A stretch of DNA of 64,000 nt from positions 186,001 to 250,000 of the forward strand of contig CM067077.1 in NCBI GenBank assembly GCA_033980235.1, given 5' to 3'. The notes under the pieces were generated by a model that searched no databases, had not been told where the DNA came from, and saw only the letters and a program-made list of their open reading frames with translations. Positions 1 to 11,610 of this stretch are shown piece after piece (within the stretch, counting starts at the first letter, position 1; the number at the start of each line of letters is the position of its first letter). The position numbers and the translations under genes are program-made. The DNA comes from Diadema setosum. Its lineage: Eukaryota > Echinodermata > Echinoidea > Diadematoida > Diadematidae.

Positions 1-960
1 TGGAATTTAAGTCAAGATCATGAACTAAATTTGGAATAACTCTTGCTGAAAAAAAGACCTAATGTTCACGAAATTGTGTTTTCATGTCTGCTTAAGTATA
101 AAATAAGACTTCTTAAACGGGCGCGTAGCATGTAGGACCTTAAAGTTGATATGATTGTGTTTTCTTATCTGAATCATTACAAATTTCTATACAGGACGTT
201 CGGCATTTAGAAATGTTTACATACCCAGTGCTCTCACGCCCAATGCGAAGGGCAGTACAAATTTGCTTGAGCTGTTTTAAGGCAGCATTATCTTACTTAC
301 ATAATTTATGTTGTATACATGATTTTACATACTAGTATATCCTATTCTCTTTCCCGAGAAAGACAATATTTTGAACAAACAAATTTGGTGTTTCAATGTA
401 ATCTGCAGACTTTCGGAATAGTTTTGTTTGTACTTTATAAAATCCCCTTTTCAACATTTTGTACCCGCATATCACAGTGTGTATTCTTGTTCTGTTTTAT
501 TTTTTCCGTCAAATAATGCGAGTGCATACAGCAGAGAGAAAGAGAGGGAGATAGAAAAATACAGAAAATAAAAAATATGGAAGAGGAGGAGGAAGAAGTA
601 TGTAAAACAAATGAAGCGTTATATCGACAGAATGAGTACAATCAATCTGTCTATCAATACTGGTTAGACAGGGATAGTATGACATCTGGATCCGTTTCTC
701 AGTGTTCAAAGGAAGAGTGTAATCTTTTTATATCACAGTGAAATTCAACAGTACAGAAAAAGAGCAAAACGTGCACACAGAGCGAAAGATGATTTTATGC
801 TACATGTACAAGTGCATCAGAATGTTCGAAAACAAAACATGGCTTCCACGAATTACATTGTACAACTGCTAAGTCATAATGTCATTTCTTTACACAAGAG
901 GGCGCACTTCTAAAAATAAATAATGCAAAAACATGATGATATGATGCAAAAACATGATAA
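1..960. other. AT-rich non-coding DNA, no gene seen
   Basis: No open frame here resembles a known protein. The region holds a purine-rich GA stretch around 530-600 and, at 923-975, three imperfect direct copies of an ATGCAAAAACATGAT unit immediately before the recognisable part of a LINE. These short repeats may mark the 5' truncation point of that LINE, but its exact 5' end is not visible. Confidence 0.5.
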
Positions 961-971
961 TGCAAAAACAT

Positions 972-3900
972 GATGATATTTTACATCAATTAGAATTGAA
1001 GAGAAATGAGATGAAAGGATTATATGATTAGAAAGTAGCGGGATTAAAAGTGAGATCGCGGGCTAAGTGGTTTGAGGAAAGTGAAATTAATGAAAATTAT
1101 TTTAAACAATTATTAGCATCTAATCAGAGAAAAACATTTATAGATAAATTAAAATTAGAAGATAGTGTAGAAATTACTGATTCGAAGGAGATTCTGAAAG
1201 AAATTAAAAAATTTTATCAAAATTTGTATTCTCAAGGTGAGATAATAGACAATAAAGAGGATCTTTTTATTAATATGCCTCATTTGAATATACAAATTGT
1301 AGGTGAAGACAGTAAAAAATCATGTGATGAGAAGATTACAATGGGTGAATGTATTTCGATATTAAATAAAATGCCTTTAAATAAATCACCAGGAAATGAT
1401 GGATTAACAGTTGAATTTTATCGAACATTTTCGTCTGATATAGGAAACCTTGTCTTAGAATCTTTTAATGCAGCTTTTGAGAAAGGGGAATTATCAATCT
1501 CACAAAGACAGGGCGTAATAACAATAATTAAAAAAGAAGATAAAGATCCTTTGTATATTTGTAATTACCGACCAATTACCCTTCTTAATGTAGACTATAA
1601 ACTTTTATCTAAAGTTTTATCCGAAAGAATAAAACTGGTATTAGGAGAAGTTATACACGTAGATCAAGTTGGATTTTTGCCTGAGAGGAATATTGGAGAG
1701 GCTGTTAGGGTTATTGATGATATTATATTTTATACGCAGTTGTACAATGTGCAGGGCTATCTAGTGACAGTCGACTTTGAGAAAGCTTTTGACACCGTCT
1801 CACACTCTTACATGAAATTATTAATGACAAAATATGGCTTTGGTCCATATTTTTGTAGATGGATAGAAGTCTTATACAACAATGCAATTAGTTGTGTTAT
1901 GAATGGAGGCTTCTCCACGGGATACTTCGAAATAGGTAGGGGAGTAAGGCAAGGGGACCCCTTGTCTCCATACCTCTTTCTGTTGATTATAGAAACACTA
2001 GCATTGTTTATTCGAAATGAAAAATATTTAAAGGGTATCTTGATTGGTGATATGGAGACAAAGATAGTAATGTATGCAGATGATTGTTCAATTTTTGTGA
2101 AAGAAAAACGTGATATAGAAAGATTAGATAATATACTGGATTCTTTTTATTATACATCGGGATTAAAGATAAACAGGGATAAGACATATATTATGAAACT
2201 GGGGTCTTCTAGTCAGATTAATGATAACTTGACTGGAATAACGCTGGACAAATTGGTTCAAACAGTTAAAGTGCTAGGAATATATTTTTCTTTAGATATT
2301 AATGTTAAAGAAGAAATGAATTATAAAGAAATTTTGAGTAAAATAAAAAAAAATTGTTGGGATGGTGGAAGCAAAGGGATTTGACCCTTTTTGGGAAAAT
2401 TCAACTGGTTAAAGTATTTGCTATATCTAAACTATTATACGTTTCTGCCATAATGACAGTACCTCGATGGGTTTTCAGAGAGGTGGAAACGATTTGTTTT
2501 AATTTTATTTGGAACGGTCGTGACAAAATAAAGAGAAATTTATTGTATTTGAATTATGATAAAGGGGGAATGAAAATGCTGAATTTTAGGTACATGGTGT
2601 ATGCCCAGCGCGTAATGTGGATTAAGAGACTTTTTAGAGGTGATAAGAATATGAAATGGAAACAGTTTTTTGAACATGTATTTAACAAAGTAGGAGGGAG
2701 ATTAATTTTTCATTGTAATTATGATCCCCGGTTATTAAATATTAAAGCGCCGAAGTTGTATTTAGAATTTTTAGATATCTGGGATTACTTGAAAGAAAAA
2801 AATGTAATTGTTAAAGAAACGTATAATGAAAATCAAATAATTTTTAATAATTTTTTTATTTCAGGTAGGAATTTTCCCTTTAATGAAAAATTATTTAAAG
2901 CTAATGTTTTTCAAGTTAAACATGTCATTGACGCTGGTGGAAAAATTAGACCAGGGGCCTATTTTATTAGAAAGGGCCTAAATGCAGACGATTTAATCTC
3001 TCTTTATGAATTGTATGATAAATTTCCAGCAGAATGGAAGGTGGCGAGAAAAGGTAACGTGAGGGATAATATTTTGAGTGATAACCCTGCTGATGTTTTT
3101 GAAATTAGTCTTAATATGAACAAAAAAGTGTACCCCTTATTGTCAGTATCTTCAAAAATGATATACAATATTTTTATTGGTACCATTGAAGATTCTTTTC
3201 TTTCAAAACACCCAGAAGTATTAGCATTAAACATGGATAGATCGGCTACTGCAGTTTGTTTTTCTATTCCTAGAATTTCGACACTAGACTGGAAGCTGAG
3301 AGAATTCCAATATAAGCTTCTGCACAATGTTATTTTTTGTAATGATAAACTTCACTAGTTTGGAATAACACAATCAAATCTGTGCTCCTTTTGTAGGGAA
3401 GAGGTTGAAACATATTATCATATATTTTATGACTGTCCTTTAGTTTATCGAATATGGAACGAGGTAGGAAATAAACTAAAATTTCCTCAGTTTGTTAATA
3501 TAAATTGGCTTGACGTTTTACTTGGATTCAGGGAAAATATCAAACTCGATGCTTTGTTGAATCATATGTTAATTTTGATTAAGCATATGATTTTTGCTAA
3601 CCGTAAAAGTGGAAGAGTTCCAACCTGTAAAGAAATATCTAAGGCAATTGCCACCTCAAAACAGTCTGAATATGAAAAAGCAACTTTAAAGGATAAACTG
3701 ACATTACATTACGCGAAATGGGAAAATTATACTTCATGAAATACCGGGTTTAATTATTGCATCCCGTTTAAGACATATCTTTTGTATTTATCTCAGTCAA
3801 TCTATTTGAAATGAATGGAATATTCTGTGTTTTGCTTTGCCCGCTCCATATACTGGTTCTTTTTCTCTGATCGTCATTATTAAAGCTTAATTATCTGGTT

Positions 3901-4222
3901 ATGAATCTCCATTTGCCTATGACCCAGAGAGATATTAGTTCTCATGATGTTTATAACTGGTGAATAGATTACATTTCAAAGATTTTGTAATTCCATCACC
4001 TCTCATGTTTCTTGTACAGTGTATTTGTTTTAGATAAAATCTTTATTCAGACTGGTGACTGAATCATGTCAAGTGTGTACAATTTATTAATGTTTAATCT
4101 ATATTTTGCACAAACCTTTTTGTTGTCCGTCAAACAGTGTAATATAGATATTTTGTGTCACTACAATGTAACAATGTTGATTGGTCTGAATAAAGGCTAT
4201 AAAAAGCGTCAAAAAAAAAAAA
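972..4222 (+). mobile_element. 5'-truncated Tx1/L1-like LINE with poly-A tail
   Basis: A non-LTR retrotransposon copy that begins inside ORF2 just upstream of the reverse transcriptase and runs through the C-terminal zinc-binding region, a 3' untranslated region, an AATAAA signal near 4190 and a terminal A tract ending at about 4222. The endonuclease domain and ORF1 are absent, as is usual for truncated target-primed insertions. The right edge is firm because of the tail. The left edge is estimated from protein similarity that fades near 970, so a target-site duplication could not be defined. Confidence 0.8.
1032..3739 (+). pseudogene. LINE ORF2 remnant: reverse transcriptase plus C-terminal CCHC motif (Tx1/L1 type)
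   Basis: The first intact stretch (1050-2384, 444 codons; no host-type start is implied, the frame is simply open) carries reverse transcriptase motifs in order: NKSPGNDGL near residue 111, NYRPITLLNVDYK near 173, DFEKAFDTV near 242, GVRQGDPLSP near 298 and the catalytic MYADD near 341. The frame is lost at a run of nine A at about 2346-2354 and continues in the next frame (2354-3358) with the WKQRDLTLFGKIQ region typical of the L1/Tx1 thumb. A TAG at 3356-3358 interrupts that frame. It then continues to 3739 with a C-x2-C-x7-H-x4-C zinc-binding motif (CSFC...HIFYDC). An upstream TAG at 1029-1031 also lies in the protein-like frame. The copy is dead: two nonsense codons and one homopolymer frameshift. 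Clade assignment (Tx1/L1) rests on motif wording, not a tree. Confidence 0.85.
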
Positions 4223-4418
4223 ACAGCGCGTAAGGCACCGTTTTTAAAGGGTGTGTACAGTTCTGGTCGAGGTGAGGTTTTAGCTTATAATGTTCTGCGA
4301 GATATTCAGAAACCACACTATGAGATGTCAAAGAGCATGCAATTCTAAGGGGTATCAAAAGTTTATTTGATGAAAATCGGTTTTGAAATGGCTGAGATAT
4401 CCAAAAACAAGGTGAAAC

Positions 4419-5845
4419 TAGAAATGTCGCTTTGGCGACTGGTATGCCTCCGCCATAATGCATGATTTTCCCAATAGGTCTAGATAGTACATGTGGACAA
4501 TGTGTGATTACATTTTCACAAAATTGGCAAAATATTGGAATGACAAGTTTGTCACACATGTGTTGAATGTTCACCTTCCTTGACGTAGGTTTAATTGGAT
4601 GAATAGGAGAGCATGTATCTAGGGATTTAAGGACTTTAACTTGACTTTGACCCATTCATACATTTAGGCATTGAGTAATTTTCAAGGTACAGGTGTGGAG
4701 AAAAAGTGCAATTTCTGAATTGAATAGTAAATTGTTACCATTTTCATCTGGCCCTTGACCCTAAAATTCATAAGATAATTACTTTCAGGTAGAACATGAA
4801 TAATATGTACTAAGTTTCAAGGTAACTTGAGCCACTTCCGAGATATGGAGGAAAAAGTTAGTTCAGCACTTTCACTTGATCTTTGACCTTTTGACCTTTG
4901 AGGCAAAAAGAGAAAAAAAAACTTTCCAGAGAATTTCTATTAGGTTACACACGCATACACCAAGTGTAAAAATAACCCTGCTGGCATTGCATAAATATGA
5001 GGGTAATAGTAAAATTTTGAAGTCTTGCACTTGACCTTTGACCCCATGAACCCTACATTCTCTAGATAATCACTTCCAGTCAGTACATGTATATACTATG
5101 TTCCATGAAGATACCTTGAACAATTTTCCAAGGTACGGAGAAAAAAAAGAAGTTTTAATATTTTTACTTGACCTTTTGACCTTTTGACCTTTGACCTTTG
5201 ACCTCATGACCCAAACTTTCACCAGAGAATCTTAATTGGGTAATACATTGTATACACTAAGTTTCAAGAAAATATCTTCAGGCATTCAATAGATATTGGA
5301 AATAGTGAAATTTTATGTATTTTACCCTGACCTTTTGACCTTTGACCTTTGACCTCATGACCCAAACTTTCACCAGAGAATCTTAATTGGGTAATACATT
5401 GTATACACTAAGTTTCAAGAAAATATCTTCAGGCATTCAATAGATATTGGAAATAGTGAAATTTTATGTATTTTACCCTGACCTTTTGACCTTTGACCTT
5501 TGACCTCATGACCCAAACTTTCACCAGAGAATCTTAATTGGGTAATACATGTATACACTAAGTTTCAAGAAAATATCTTCAGGCATTCAATAGATATGGT
5601 GGAAATAGTGAAATTTTATGTATTTGACCTTGACCTTTTGACCTTTGACCTTGAGCATGTGCACCCAAAAATTGATAGGCACAACTTCACCCCCTAATAC
5701 ACATACATGCCAAGTTTCATTAGGATACCTCAACAGGTTTCGATAGTTACCTTGTCCACAAAATTCATTACGGACGGACGGAAGGACGGACGGACGGACA
5801 ACCCGAAAACATAATGCCTCCGGCACCACTTCGTGGCGGAGGCAT
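4419..5845. mobile_element. Hairpin-ended non-autonomous element nested in the MITE
   Basis: This 1427-bp segment interrupts the MITE precisely; removing it restores the continuous sequence seen in the uninterrupted copy. The flanking trinucleotide AAC occurs on both sides (4416-4418, 5846-5848), which fits a 3-bp target duplication. The left end has a small GTCGC-TTTG-GCGAC hairpin followed by GGTATGCCTCCGCC. The right end has a larger hairpin made of ATGCCTCCG and CGGAGGCAT arms (about 5813-5845), preceded by a GGACGGAC run near 5771-5800. The interior is tandem repeats rich in TGACCTTTGACCT. No transposase frame. A second terminal hairpin of this family lies at 26236-26272. Confidence 0.7.
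5160..5655. repeat. 151-bp tandem repeat, three full units plus a partial
   Basis: The CAAACTTTCACCAGAG block recurs at about 5212, 5363 and 5514, giving an exact 151-bp period, with near-identical units. A fourth diverged unit starts near 5625. Each unit opens with overlapping TGACCTTTGACCT motifs (5185-5204, 5336-5355, 5487-5506, and 5639-5651 in the partial unit). More degenerate versions of the same theme continue leftward to about 4740. Confidence 0.85.
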
Positions 5846-6064
5846 AACAAAGAGATCTTAATAAAGGTGGGGCATGTCGCCTTTTATTATTATCACTTTT
5901 TGGGATATCTCAGCCATTTGTAAACCAATTTTCATCAAATAAATGTTGAATCCTTCTTAAAATCACATGCTCTTTCATATTTCATAAGAGGTTTCTAATT
6001 ATCTCACTTAGGGATGTTGAAAACATGAATCCCCACCTCAACCATTACTGTACAGTCCCTTTAA

Positions 6065-7330
6065 ACTTTCTCTGTTTTGTCTTTGCAAGGCATTGTGAAG
6101 GAGTGAAGAATCTACAGTATTTCATGATAAACATAAAATGAAAATCTCATAGGCCTACGTGATTCATATACCATACGCCCGTTCGTGTATTACTCAATCA
6201 TTGGTCTGCATCGCATATTCGCTAGCATGGCCACTCAGTATTCATATCTATTACATTTGCAGTTTGCATATTGGGAGAGGATTATTTTTCGTGGTCCCAA
6301 AAAGACACAAAAACTCAACGATATCATACCTGTGTATCAAAAGTTCATATTGGGAAGACTTCTCCTATGAGAACCTACAAGCTGTGCCATCCACCTGTAT
6401 ATTAAACCATGCACATATCAATGTTTTGCCTTACTTGAAATCCAGTTTTCATGTAAGTTTATCTGTATAAAAGATAAAAACAATTATTATTAATTAGTCA
6501 AAGGTATAAAAATGTTTATGTAAGTTTGGGATTTTTTAGTGTGGATCTACAACACATTGTGTTGTAGCTCTGAGGGTGTACCTGGTCTTTTGTGAAGGGT
6601 GCATGTCAGCAAAAGGGTAGTAGACCACTACCTAGGCAGATGTCTACACTAAGAGTATTGAATAGGGTGAAATACAACAGTTACACTTTTCTGTCTGGTG
6701 ATGATATTGCTATTTAATCTGTAGTTGAATGACAGCCACAAAATGCACTGCACTTAAGATTTTCTTCTTCTTCTTCTTTATAATGGATTGAACTCTTCAT
6801 TCCATGTCTGCTGTAATTTGAATATACAAATGTATTCACAAATCTGCTGACATTACATTGTCCCAATTAATTCTTTATTTTATGAATATCCAAATCACTG
6901 AAGAAATGTGGAGCCTATCTTTTTTTCTCTCTCTCTCTCTCTCTCTCATTTCTTTTTTTTTTTCCATTCTTTGGCTTCCTGACTCTAGTCTGAAGAAGTA
7001 TGACATAATAGTTCAGATTCAAAATCAATGAACAAATAATGACCATAGATAGCACTTGAAAATCACTACAATATTCAAATATAGCAGGAATGAGCCGTGT
7101 TTCATGCAAAGCTACATTCTGAGGTTAACTCATCAGACCAACACACAAACAGTCACACACACACACAAATGTACACTCCTTCTTTCCCTTAAAATTTACT
7201 CTTAATGCTTTTTTATACATGTCTCAAATCATTATTGCATTCCATCTCTACTCAAACATAAACTTGAACCAAGTTCATAATGCATATCACACGATGCTGT
7301 AGAATAGAGTCATAAGTGGTGCCTCCCTAC
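6065..7330. other. Non-coding spacer with simple repeats
   Basis: No gene recognised. It contains a small hairpin CTACAACAC/GTGTTGTAG at about 6548-6568, a CT dinucleotide run at 6926-6950 and a short CA run near 7147-7167. Confidence 0.5.
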
Positions 7331-7937
7331 TTAAAGGGGAAATCCAGTCCAAATATACACCTTAGTCCGATTTAAAAAGAGCAAAACCTTAAGAGTTCAA
7401 TGCTAAAAATTTGACTGAAATCGGAACAAAATAAGGAAATTATGACATTTTGAAGTATTTCTAATTTCTGCAAAACAGTTCTTACATGATGGATATGAAT
7501 ATGTAAATGAGTGAGCTAGCCATGTCATAACCTCACAATTTCTATTGATCGTGTACAAAAAAAAAAAATATGAACATTCATTGTTTCTATCATTGAAGTC
7601 TGAAACAAGATGTTATTCCTGGTTAAATAACTTCAAAATAGTGATCAGGTACATATACAAGGATTTGAGCCTCGCGCATTATTGCATTTGAATGAAAAAG
7701 TGGAAATTTCACAATTTTATGTACAAACTATTATGGTAAGTTGTGAGGGGATGACATGCTCATTTTGCCATCAGCATAATTCATATTGACTGTTCAAGAA
7801 CTGCTTCCTCCAAAAATAGCAAAAATTCAAAATGCCATAACTTCCTTATTTGTCATCCAAATTCAATCAAGATTTTACTGTTGAACTTTACTATTTCTAA
7901 TTGACTAACTTATATTTGGACTGCATTTGCCCTTTAA
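7331..7937. mobile_element. TTAA-flanked inverted-repeat MITE (599 bp)
   Basis: The ends are TTAA|AGGGGAAATCCAGTCCAA and TTGGACTGCATTTGCCCT|TTAA, imperfect inverted repeats with TTAA on both sides (7331-7334, 7934-7937). Internal sequence includes further inverted similarity (ACAAAATAAGGAAATTATG against CATAACTTCCTTATTTGT). No coding frame. It differs from the 8810 family inside but shares the AGGG...CCCT end and the TTAA target. Confidence 0.8.
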
Positions 7938-8805
7938 AACACTTGATCCTTACTGAAATCCTTTAGATAGGTTCACATTGATGCATACTGACTCAAAACG
8001 TTACTGGTGAAGTGGACAAATTGATGAATTTTCTCGTGCTAACTAATGCAGGGAGTTCTACTTTGCCTTGAATAAGTTCCTTATCTAGACACTGCATATC
8101 ATTTGATAAATCAATTTCAGAGATGAGAAAGCATTTATACAAGTGTTTATCATAATATTATTCTGTTTTTGCCTTCTTTTAGGATAGATGATCTGATTAT
8201 TGCTCACAGTAGCACAATCTATTGCTGATTCAAATGGGGAAAATCTTAAATCTTAAATCTTAATAAAAATCACAACAATAATGATGCAACTATAGCGTGT
8301 AGGCATCATTGCCACTTCAGAGCCCTCCCAAAGAATGCACTCTGCAAATGTGCATTCATTACAGAAGACACTCAGGGGTCCATCAGCTCCATTTACTTGA
8401 AATGTTATCAAATGGACAAGAGAAAACATGCACACTCACTCTCGATGGATATCAATTTGCTCCATGACCACCAAGCTCAAAATCCACAAAAAGTACATGT
8501 AGGCCAGGATGAAATTCACTTTTCTACAAAGATTAAGAGAGTAAGCTCTGAGCTCTAAAATGATATAATAACTTGTTCAAAATGGTCCATCCTAACCCAT
8601 TCAAAAAGTAATTGAAAAAAGAGACTTAAGACATAAAGTTTCATAGAAAAGGGAGAAAAGAAGAAAGATTGGGGTTACTCAGTCTCAGGCATTCTGTGCA
8701 GAAATCAATGAAAACATGTTTTATTTTCCAGTGGAAGCAGTGCCTGTTCAAAGAGACAAATAGAACATTATAAAACTGCTAATATCTCAATTTCAGTTTT
8801 TTTTT
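7938..8805. other. Non-coding spacer, nothing recognised
   Basis: Open frames are short and lack recognisable motifs. A triplicated AATCTTA run occurs near 8241-8263. Confidence 0.45.
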
Positions 8806-9199
8806 TTAAAGGGACTGTACAGTACTGGTTGAGGTGGGGATTCATGTTTTGAACATTCCTAAGTGAGATAATGAAAATCCTCTTGTGAAATATGAAAGAG
8901 CATAAATGTAATTTAAAGAAGGATTCAACGTTTATTTGATGAAATTGGTTTTCAAATGGCTGAGATATCCCAAAAAGTGCTAATGATAAAAGACAACATG
9001 CCACAACTTTATTAGGATATCTTTGTTTCACCTTGCTTTTGGATATCTCAGCCATTTCAAAACCGATTTTCATCGAATAAACTTTTGATACCCCTTAGAA
9101 CTGCATGCTCTTTGACATCTCGTAGAGTGGTTTCTGAATATTTCGCAAAACGTTAAAAGCTAAATCCTCACCTCGACCAGAACTGTACACACCCTTTAA
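8806..9199. mobile_element. Intact palindromic TTAA-flanked MITE (386 bp)
   Basis: The element spans 8810-9195 between TTAA copies at 8806-8809 and 9196-9199. Almost the whole element is two arms of about 170-180 bp in inverted orientation around a short centre. The ends are AGGGACTGTACAGTACTGGT and ACCAGAACTGTACACACCCT, and the inner arms carry GGCTGAGATATCC and GGATATCTCAGCC. It is the reference copy for the interrupted element at 4248-6060 and the diverged copy at 12320-12733. Confidence 0.85.
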
Positions 9200-9940
9200 G
9201 CAGCCAATTTTTTTCTTCAATTTTGTTTTTTTAAATTCAAACAAATTAGAGAGATTACAGAATTTGCAACAGATTTGCACAATTAAAAAATAAATAAGAG
9301 TAAATTAAAATAATTACAATAGATTGGATAGACACAAACAAAACCCAAAAAAGTGGCAAATTTATGTATATAATCTTATTTTTGCGACAAAGGTGAGGTC
9401 CCATGCTCACTGATAAAATGTGACTTACTACTTGCGGAGACCAAGCTGGAACTGTGATGCTGACTGTATATTATGAGTAGCGGGGGCGGGCAAATTTTGA
9501 CAGTTAGGTTTCTAGAGAAAATATTACTCTCCTTCATGAGACAAACTTTATAAGATTTGAGTCAGTCGACCCAAATGTTATACAATGTATTTTGGTCCAT
9601 TGCACAGAATCCAAATCTGCAACTTTTTGTGGAGTTTGAGTTGGGCGGTGACATTATGGTTTTCACTCACAAACATCTTTCTTTCATTTCATCACTCAAC
9701 ACGCTTTTAAAAAACTATGAGAACAGTTGCCTGTTACAGTAGTAACACACTTTTAAAACTGTTGTGTTCTGCTAGCAGTGTGTGTTCAATAAATCCCTGT
9801 CATACTATAATGTGATCTACATAGTACCATGTTGTTGTAGGGCTAATTAGCCTTTAGATTGTCTAGAGCATACCATAGGGAGCAGATGTCATGGAACCAC
9901 CATAGGGCCACACTACATTTGCTCATGCAACAACTGTTCT
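9200..9940. other. Non-coding spacer, nothing recognised
   Basis: AT-rich sequence without a supported gene, RNA or repeat structure. Confidence 0.45.
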
Positions 9941-10099
9941 GGGGCCCGTTGCATAAAAGTTACTATTATGGTAACTTTGCCATCCAATGGTAGCTTCCAT
10001 GGAATTCTTGATTTTGATTGGCTGTTGAGTATTGTTGCCATGGTAGTTACCATTGGATGGCAAAGTTACCATAACTGTAACTTTTATGCAACGGGCCCC
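9941..10099. mobile_element. Short inverted-repeat MITE (159 bp)
   Basis: The two ends are GGGGCCCGTTGCATAAAAGT and its near-perfect reverse complement ending ACGGGCCCC. The inverted similarity continues inward through GGTAACTTTGCCATCCAATG and CATTGGATGGCAAAGTTACC, so the arms are about 50-60 bp. A clear target duplication was not found. No coding capacity. Confidence 0.8.
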
Positions 10100-10808
10100 T
10101 GGTCTTATTTTCTCAAAGGACTTATGGTTAGGGTTATTTAACTTATTACGGTTATGTTTGTGGGTAGAATTTCCATTTGGGTTAACATGCAGATATTTCA
10201 AGGGAGAAATTGTCGCAGGAGCAAATGTCATGAAACCGTTATATAACACAGGCCTAAATTCCTCATAAGTTTTTCATGGTCGACAATTCGTGAAAGTTCT
10301 TTTCATGCTGTGAATGATTCCAGTTTCGCAATACCAATACCTACCATTGCATAGGACCTAGGCCTAGGCCTACATGGTATTGGAAGAAAAGATGTACGTG
10401 GGTCTAGGTCTTGGTGGTTTAGAATTTAGTAGTATATCACTATGACTAGACCACAGAGATGTGAGATGTCCCAAGCGAAATAATTTATGCTACATTGTAA
10501 CTGGCACTGCCACTAGATCTAGACAGCTAGATTTAGTACTCAGTAGAGCTAGAGATCGTCAATGATGAATTTCTTTGAAGTTTGACCATGTTAACGTTTG
10601 ATGGTGTTCTTGATCACAACAATAGACTGCAACTGCCTAACTATAAACACTCTACAGCGCAGCCTAGGAAATAAATCATCGTGATCATATAATTTCCCAC
10701 GTACCGGTATACGCAGCATGACAAGTTGGCTGGATGTCAGGGCTCATCAACACTTACATGTGTTGCTTATCAATACTAGTGCTGCACTATATAACTACTT
10801 ACCAAAAG
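10100..10808. other. Non-coding spacer, nothing recognised
   Basis: No supported gene. A CCTAGGCCTAGGCC stretch occurs near 10358-10372. Confidence 0.4.
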
Positions 10809-11610
10809 CAGGGCTGCCAACACTGGAAACTAGACCCTCTAGAGCTCTAGTTGAGAGTGAGACTCCCATAGGCCAACAATGCTATAATTCAGTTCGGGAA
10901 ACCCACTCACAAGGGGGGCCCCTCCTTATAAGTAACCCGTCCCCCTTATAATTAACCCCATCCCCCTTATAAGTAACCCCCGGGGCACCCCTTATAAGGA
11001 GTCTCCACGCTTTTTTGAAATGCAACGCGAAAATGAAAGGACTGCAGCAATTCGCTTGATTATGTCAATAAAGCTTCACAAGTTTCCTAGTTACTCACGA
11101 AATTTGAGCAAAATCGGTTCCATACTCAGTCGCCACGTCTGCACTCATGCATTGCCGCGCCGCCACGCCTGGCGACACTCACGCCAGTAATCGCTCGCAT
11201 TTCAGCATTCGCATGGGTCATTTGACATCGCATTTAAATCCATGATTTTAGATATGATGCCTCGAACCGATTTTGCTCAAATTTCGTGAGTAACTCTAGA
11301 GGAAACTTGTGAAGCTTTATGGACATAATCAAGCGAATTGCCGCAGTCCTTTCATTTTCGCGTTGCATTGCAAAAAAGCGTGGAGACTCCTAATAAGGGG
11401 TGCCCCGGGGGTTACTTATAAGGGGGACGGGGTTACTTATAAGTTACTTATAAGGAGGGGTCCCCCTTGTGAGTGGGTTTCCCGAACTGAATTAAGGAGT
11501 CAAAATGAGTGAGATCAATAGAAATGCATGCAAATGAAATAAAGTTTTAGAGTGAGAAAGGACCAAAATGCGTGAGTCTCACGCTCAATGCGTGAGAGTT
11601 GGCAGCCCTG
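10809..11610. mobile_element. Outer inverted-repeat element hosting a second MITE
   Basis: CAGGGCTGCCAAC (10809-10821) is matched by GTTGGCAGCCCTG (11598-11610). The sequence just inside is only partly inverted (GAGAGTGAGACTC on the left against GAGTCTCACGC on the right), so this is a diverged short element. It is split by the 600-bp palindromic element at 10890-11489. The flanks read CAAAAG on the left and GAAAAG on the right, too imperfect to call a target duplication. Confidence 0.6.
10886..11493. mobile_element. Palindromic MITE with about 210-bp arms, AATT target duplication
   Basis: The element is 10890-11489, flanked by AATT at 10886-10889 and 11490-11493. The ends are CAGTTCGGGAAACCCACTCA and TGAGTGGGTTTCCCGAACTG, perfectly complementary. 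The arms continue through repeated CCCCCTTATAAGTAACC blocks and a conserved CTTTCATTTTCGCGTTGCA stretch to the centre near 11190. No coding frame. Confidence 0.85.

Larger units (their letters stand above)
4244..6064. mobile_element. Palindromic TTAA-flanked MITE, split by a nested insertion
   Basis: The left half (4248-4418) and right half (5849-6060) match, in reverse, the two halves of the intact copy at 8810-9195. The ends read TTAA|AGGGTGTGTACAG and CTGTACAGTCCCT|TTAA, and the core is GGCTGAGATATCC near the centre with its complement GGATATCTCAGCC. TTAA duplications at 4244-4247 and 6061-6064 flank it. No coding potential. TTAA targets are typical of piggyBac-type transposases, but the source transposase is not in the window. 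Confidence 0.8.

Noticed and set aside
4209..4655. 148-codon minus-strand frame
   Set aside because: Spans the LINE tail, the MITE arm and the nested insertion, so it is a chance frame.
5160..5655. CRISPR-like array
   Set aside because: The 151-bp units are direct tandem copies without unique spacers, in a eukaryotic transposon.
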